From NCBI GenBank assembly GCA_035406685.1, contig DAONLM010000145.1, positions 1 through 7,866 of the forward strand: a DNA stretch of 7,866 nt, in the 5' to 3' direction. Under the pieces are notes generated by a model that was given only the letters and a program-made list of their open reading frames with translations, had not been told where the DNA came from and did no database searches. The stretch comes from DAONLM01 sp035406685. Its GTDB lineage: Bacteria > Spirochaetota > GWE2-31-10 > MWDO01. Made by a program: the position numbers and the translations under genes. Positions 5,342-7,866 of this stretch are shown in pieces (within the stretch, counting starts at the first letter, position 1; each line of letters opens with the position of its first letter).

Positions 5342-7049
5342 ACATTTGAGCATTAAATAATGAAGTAATTTTATATATAACATCTTCAGTTTCTGCATTT
5401 ATACTGGCTGCCTCATTTAGAGATGATAGTTGTTTTAATACAGAAATATTAGCATTATAACCTATTGTATAAATTGGGATTTTTATCCCCTTTATTATCT
5501 GCTCTACCTCTTTAAATTTTAACCCTGTATTTGTCTCCCCATCAGTTAAAACAAAAAGCATTGGCTTTACATTTTGATTTTTTTCTTTTTCATCAACAAG
5601 CATTTTTAATGAAACCATTATACCATCATACATTGCTGTGCTGCCTTCTGCTGTAAGATCTTTTACTGCGGCCAAAAAAGAAGATTTATGAGTAAGATTA
5701 AACTGTTTAATAGGAAGTAATTTTACCACATCTGAACTAAATGCAACCAATCCTATATAGTTATCACTATTTATAACCTTACTACCTTCGATTAAAGCCT
5801 TCTTTACACTATAAAGAGGATCACCATCCATTGAGCCACTAACATCACATAAAAAGACTGCTATTATCTGTTTACCAGCATCTTTTTTTTCTTTCCATAA
5901 TCTTTGTGCCTTAATTATGGTAGAGCCAGATATTTCCTTTATTTCACTATTATATTCCTCTTTTTGATTAAAACCATAGTTTATAGCAAGTCTTCTATAT
6001 CTATCCTCTTTACAAAAAGAGGCAAATTTTTGTAAGGTCTCTATTTTATCTTTATCTAAATCCCCAATTGCATAAAGAGGATTATCATGTCTTACCCCAA
6101 ATGGAATAAAAACATAACCAGATTTTAACTCTTTTGTATTAAAAAATGTTTGATATTCAAGAATAAAAGCATCAAGACTTCCACCTTTTTCAACAGAATC
6201 TCTCATCTGTATAGTTGTAAATGCAACAAAAGGGACACCCTGTTGAAAAGATTCAAAGGCACTTATAACTTCTTCAGACAACATTTTTCCTTCATCCCCT
6301 TTTGCAAATGCGTATAAAACTGTAAGAAGAAAATTTAGACCTGTACTACTTGCAAAAGGATTTGTATAACCTATTGCTACATCACCTTGAATTGTTGAAT
6401 CAACTAGAGTCTTAATATCAACATTACCATATTTATTCTTTAATTCATTATAATTTTTTTCTTTAATTACAATACCAGCAACATTGCCAACGAGTTTTTT
6501 GTCAATCAAGGTTGTCTTTATATTATACGGCTCTAACATTTTTATCCATAATTCATTAGAAGGGGAAAAGGCATCTGGTAAATATTTCTTTGAAGCAATG
6601 AATTCAAATCCAGTACCAGATGCAATACTTCTTATTTTTACTTTTGCCTTTTTACCATTTGATAAAATAAAATTTCTATTATTAAAATCCTTTGCCACTT
6701 CATTTATAAAACCATCGCTACCCTGGCCAGATTTCTCTGTAGAGCAAAAAATCTCAACAACTACACAATCATTATCAATATATGGTTCCACAGAAATAGG
6801 ATATTTAGAAATATCAGGTAGGGTTGATTTTAAATCGAGTGTATTATCCATATCAATTATTGCTCTTTTTGTTACAAAATTTTCTCTATAACTTATCTTT
6901 TTCTGTATTTTCTCAAGTTTTGTTTTAGCCTCTTCATAACTTAACTCTCGTGAATTTAAAGCAACGGATACTATTTTCCACACTATAAAAATAGCAATTA
7001 AACAAAGTATGGCTATCCCAACGATCTGACCTGATGTTAATTTTTTCAT
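5340..7049 (-). CDS. Membrane-anchored substrate-binding and vWA domain protein
   Basis: A 569-aa protein with an N-terminal membrane anchor (about 9-31) and two exported domains. Residues about 92-365 look like a type 2 periplasmic solute-binding domain: VVVEIFCSTEKSGQ opening strand, KVKIRSIASGTGFEFI, FSPSNELWIKML (161-172), and GDVAIGYTNPFASSTGLNFL (222-241). Residues about 393-569 form a vWA domain with an intact metal-ion-dependent adhesion site: D402-V-S404-G-S406 in FLCDVSGSM, T471 in EGSTAMYDG, and D503 in VLTDGET. This architecture matches proteins usually annotated as substrate-binding and vWA domain-containing; their ligand is generally unknown. A short helical linker (about 36-55) follows the anchor. 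The start is secure: GGAGGT at 7056-7061 lies 6 bases before ATG 7049. It is the middle gene of the operon, 18 bases after the helical membrane protein. No permease or ATPase of an ABC transporter is present, so transport is unlikely; sensing or adhesion at the cell surface is an inference. Confidence 0.88.
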   Translation of the reverse strand: MKKLTSGQIVGIAILCLIAIFIVWKIVSVALNSRELSYEEAKTKLEKIQKKISYRENFVTKRAIIDMDNTLDLKSTLPDISKYPISVEPYIDNDCVVVEIFCSTEKSGQGSDGFINEVAKDFNNRNFILSNGKKAKVKIRSIASGTGFEFIASKKYLPDAFSPSNELWIKMLEPYNIKTTLIDKKLVGNVAGIVIKEKNYNELKNKYGNVDIKTLVDSTIQGDVAIGYTNPFASSTGLNFLLTVLYAFAKGDEGKMLSEEVISAFESFQQGVPFVAFTTIQMRDSVEKGGSLDAFILEYQTFFNTKELKSGYVFIPFGVRHDNPLYAIGDLDKDKIETLQKFASFCKEDRYRRLAINYGFNQKEEYNSEIKEISGSTIIKAQRLWKEKKDAGKQIIAVFLCDVSGSMDGDPLYSVKKALIEGSKVINSDNYIGLVAFSSDVVKLLPIKQFNLTHKSSFLAAVKDLTAEGSTAMYDGIMVSLKMLVDEKEKNQNVKPMLFVLTDGETNTGLKFKEVEQIIKGIKIPIYTIGYNANISVLKQLSSLNEAASINAETEDVIYKITSLFNAQM

Positions 7050-7067
7050 ACAACTACCTCCAAAATA

Positions 7068-7646
7068 CTAAATTTCTTTAATTAACTCTTGCATGGTCTC
7101 ATTTATATATTTTAATTTTGTCGAAACAGATTTTACTTCATTAAAATTAGCATCAAGAAGTGCTAAATTACCACTAAAAGCCTGAAGCATCTCATAAGTA
7201 TCTTCCAGTGATTTTATATGACTCTTTATCTTTTCCTGCATTATTGCCTTTTGTTCTTTTGTACCAAATTCTTTAAATCTTTGATACATATCTCTGTTAT
7301 TCTGACTGAGTAAAAATAGATTATCTATTAAATAATCCAATTCTTCAAGAGAATGTTTCTCTTTAAATTCAGAAGTTATTTTTGCAAGAAGCTTGAGAAT
7401 ATTCTCTGCCTTTTCTTTAAATAAAGGATCACACATTTTTAAGATTCTTTTTAATTCATTAAGATTTACTCTTTGAAGTATATTTTTACTCTCAACTATA
7501 AAATCTTTTGAATTTATCTGCATTATCATCCAGAAGAAAAAGAAAAATATACTAATCCCTATAAGAATGCCGATAAAAAAAGAGGCGGCGTAAATATTAA
7601 TATAAGTAAAATATCTACTAATAATATTAAACCGGCTACAATCCAC
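7068..7646 (-). CDS. Membrane-anchored helical protein; probable main frame of a frameshifted gene
   Basis: As an uninterrupted ORF this is 192 aa from GTG 7646. It has a hydrophobic helix (about 19-42, ending FWMIMQI), then a soluble region of about 150 residues that is almost entirely helical, with many L, K and E residues in heptad-like spacing (NLNELKRILK..., SLEELDYLIDNLF, ALLDANFNEVKSV), so a coiled coil or helical bundle. No enzymatic motif is seen. The topology and helix pattern recall XpaC-like proteins found near vWA and TelA genes, but this is a weak, remembered resemblance. The GTG start has no ribosome binding site and gives an odd leader (MDCSRFNIIS). I think the real start is ATG 7687 in the overlapping frame, joined here at the T7 run (7575-7581); the joined product would be 206 aa with two membrane helices. 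It leads the vWA operon. Confidence 0.65.
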   Translation of the reverse strand: MDCSRFNIISRYFTYINIYAASFFIGILIGISIFFFFFWMIMQINSKDFIVESKNILQRVNLNELKRILKMCDPLFKEKAENILKLLAKITSEFKEKHSLEELDYLIDNLFLLSQNNRDMYQRFKEFGTKEQKAIMQEKIKSHIKSLEDTYEMLQAFSGNLALLDANFNEVKSVSTKLKYINETMQELIKEI

Positions 7647-7687
7647 GTATATAAATAACTAAAAATAAACTTTAAAAACCTTATCAT
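7559..7687 (-). CDS. 42-codon hydrophobic ORF, likely 5' part of the helical membrane protein gene
   Basis: ATG 7687 opens a 42-codon frame ending at TAG 7559-7561. It begins MIRFLKFIFSYLYTWIVAG, a classic positively charged start followed by a membrane helix (about 14-32), then TPPLFLSAFL. It lies directly downstream of a TTGACA promoter (7753-7781), and AAAGAG at 7699-7704 is a weak, somewhat distant (11-base) ribosome binding site. It overlaps the 192-aa frame by 88 bases in the -1 relation. It may be an independent micro-membrane protein, but the better reading is the authentic N-terminus of the following protein, reached by -1 shift at 7574-7580 or by one missing T in the T7 run. Confidence 0.5.
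   Translation of the reverse strand: MIRFLKFIFSYLYTWIVAGLILLVDILLILIFTPPLFLSAFL
7574..7580 (-). other. Candidate -1 frameshift slippery heptamer U UUU UUA
   Basis: In the frame of the 42-codon ORF the bases read T TTT TTA, the X XXY YYZ form of a -1 slippery site and the same heptamer as the HIV-1 gag-pol site. Slipping back one base continues with ATC GGC ATT, exactly in the 192-aa frame. I see no strong GC stem downstream and no Shine-Dalgarno-like stimulator just upstream. The same place is a T7 homopolymer, where a single-base indel would have the same effect. Confidence 0.4.
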
Positions 7688-7752
7688 AATAAAAATTTCT
7701 CTTTAATATCTAAATAGTGAAGTTTTTTCTTTATAAAATTTAGTTTAGATTG

Positions 7753-7781
7753 ATTTTATAAAATAAATATCTTTTTGTCAA
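7753..7781 (-). promoter_or_regulatory. Predicted sigma-70-type promoter of the vWA operon
   Basis: On the minus strand, perfect TTGACA at 7781-7776 and TAAAAT at 7758-7753 (five of six consensus bases) are separated by 17 bases. Transcription would start near 7746, giving a leader of about 60 bases to ATG 7687 and about 100 to GTG 7646, which favours the former as start. Confidence 0.65.
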
Positions 7782-7817
7782 CATATATCTAAAAAATTTG
7801 ATTAAATGGGATGTGAT

Positions 7818-7866
7818 TTTATTTTTAGTCAAATAAAAAGATAAAGTTATCCTAAGGTTAAATTTT
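7818..7866 (-). repeat. 49-base dispersed repeat, copy B, inverted relative to copy A
   Basis: Read on the minus strand from 7866, this matches the plus strand at 384-431: 42 of 48 aligned bases are the same, with one extra T at 7860. It reaches the window edge, so the repeat may continue beyond. As with copy A, it lies a few tens of bases upstream of a TTGACA promoter and points towards the operon. Confidence 0.7.
7835..7853 (-). terminator. Possible weak intrinsic terminator inside repeat B
   Basis: On the minus strand AGGATA (7853-7848) pairs with TATCTT (7843-7838), with one G-T pair, around loop ACTT, followed by further T's to 7835. It is the equivalent of the hairpin at 396-414. It could end transcription of a minus-strand gene lying beyond the right edge of the window. 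Confidence 0.35.

Noticed and set aside
6484..6891. 135-codon plus-strand ORF opposite the substrate-binding/vWA gene
   Set aside because: It is the antisense shadow of a well-supported 569-aa gene with clear domains; the translation shows no motif and no ribosome binding site was seen.
384..7866. The inverted repeat pair as ends of a large transposon or genomic island
   Set aside because: No transposase, integrase or target duplication is visible, and the enclosed genes include ordinary metabolism such as citrate synthase and a sugar kinase.

Overview
The window is strongly AT-rich bacterial DNA with tightly packed genes, short Shine-Dalgarno-led intergenic gaps and two convergent gene groups. 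Five genes and a 5'-truncated one run on the + strand up to 4882; a three-gene (possibly four-ORF) operon runs on the - strand from about 7690 back to 4917. The organism cannot be named from this. Low GC, and a ribbon-helix-helix protein whose N-terminus resembles small multi-copy proteins I recall from spirochaetes, weakly suggest Spirochaetota. A type II citrate synthase and rubrerythrin-like and ROK proteins fit an anaerobe or microaerophile. These are inferences.

+ strand. 2-322 is the 3' part of a small ribbon-helix-helix protein. A 190-base gap follows, holding a 48-base repeat (384-431) and a good sigma-70-type promoter (449-478). Next is a DegT/DnrJ/EryC1-type PLP aminotransferase homologue (513-1571, TTG start). 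A gap with a perfect 13-bp inverted repeat and a possible promoter leads to citrate synthase (1696-2979) and, 6 bases on, a double zinc-ribbon protein with a C-terminal membrane anchor. A near-consensus promoter (3358-3386) drives a rubrerythrin-like diiron protein and a ROK sugar kinase, 7 bases apart.

- strand. Promoter 7753-7781 drives a membrane-anchored helical protein, a 569-aa membrane-anchored protein combining a solute-binding-protein-like domain with a vWA domain, and a 137-aa protein that appears to be a miniature, divergent, membrane-anchored vWA domain. Together these look like a cell-surface or periplasmic vWA module of unknown job.

The most interesting points are: (1) the first gene of the vWA operon is split between two frames exactly at a T7 run that reads U UUU UUA in the upstream frame, so a -1 shift joins a 42-codon ORF to the 192-aa frame and gives a coherent two-helix membrane protein; (2) a full-length and a miniature vWA protein lie in tandem; (3) a 48/49-base repeat, 42 of 48 aligned bases identical, lies at both ends of the window in inverted orientation, with a hairpin whose differences preserve pairing.
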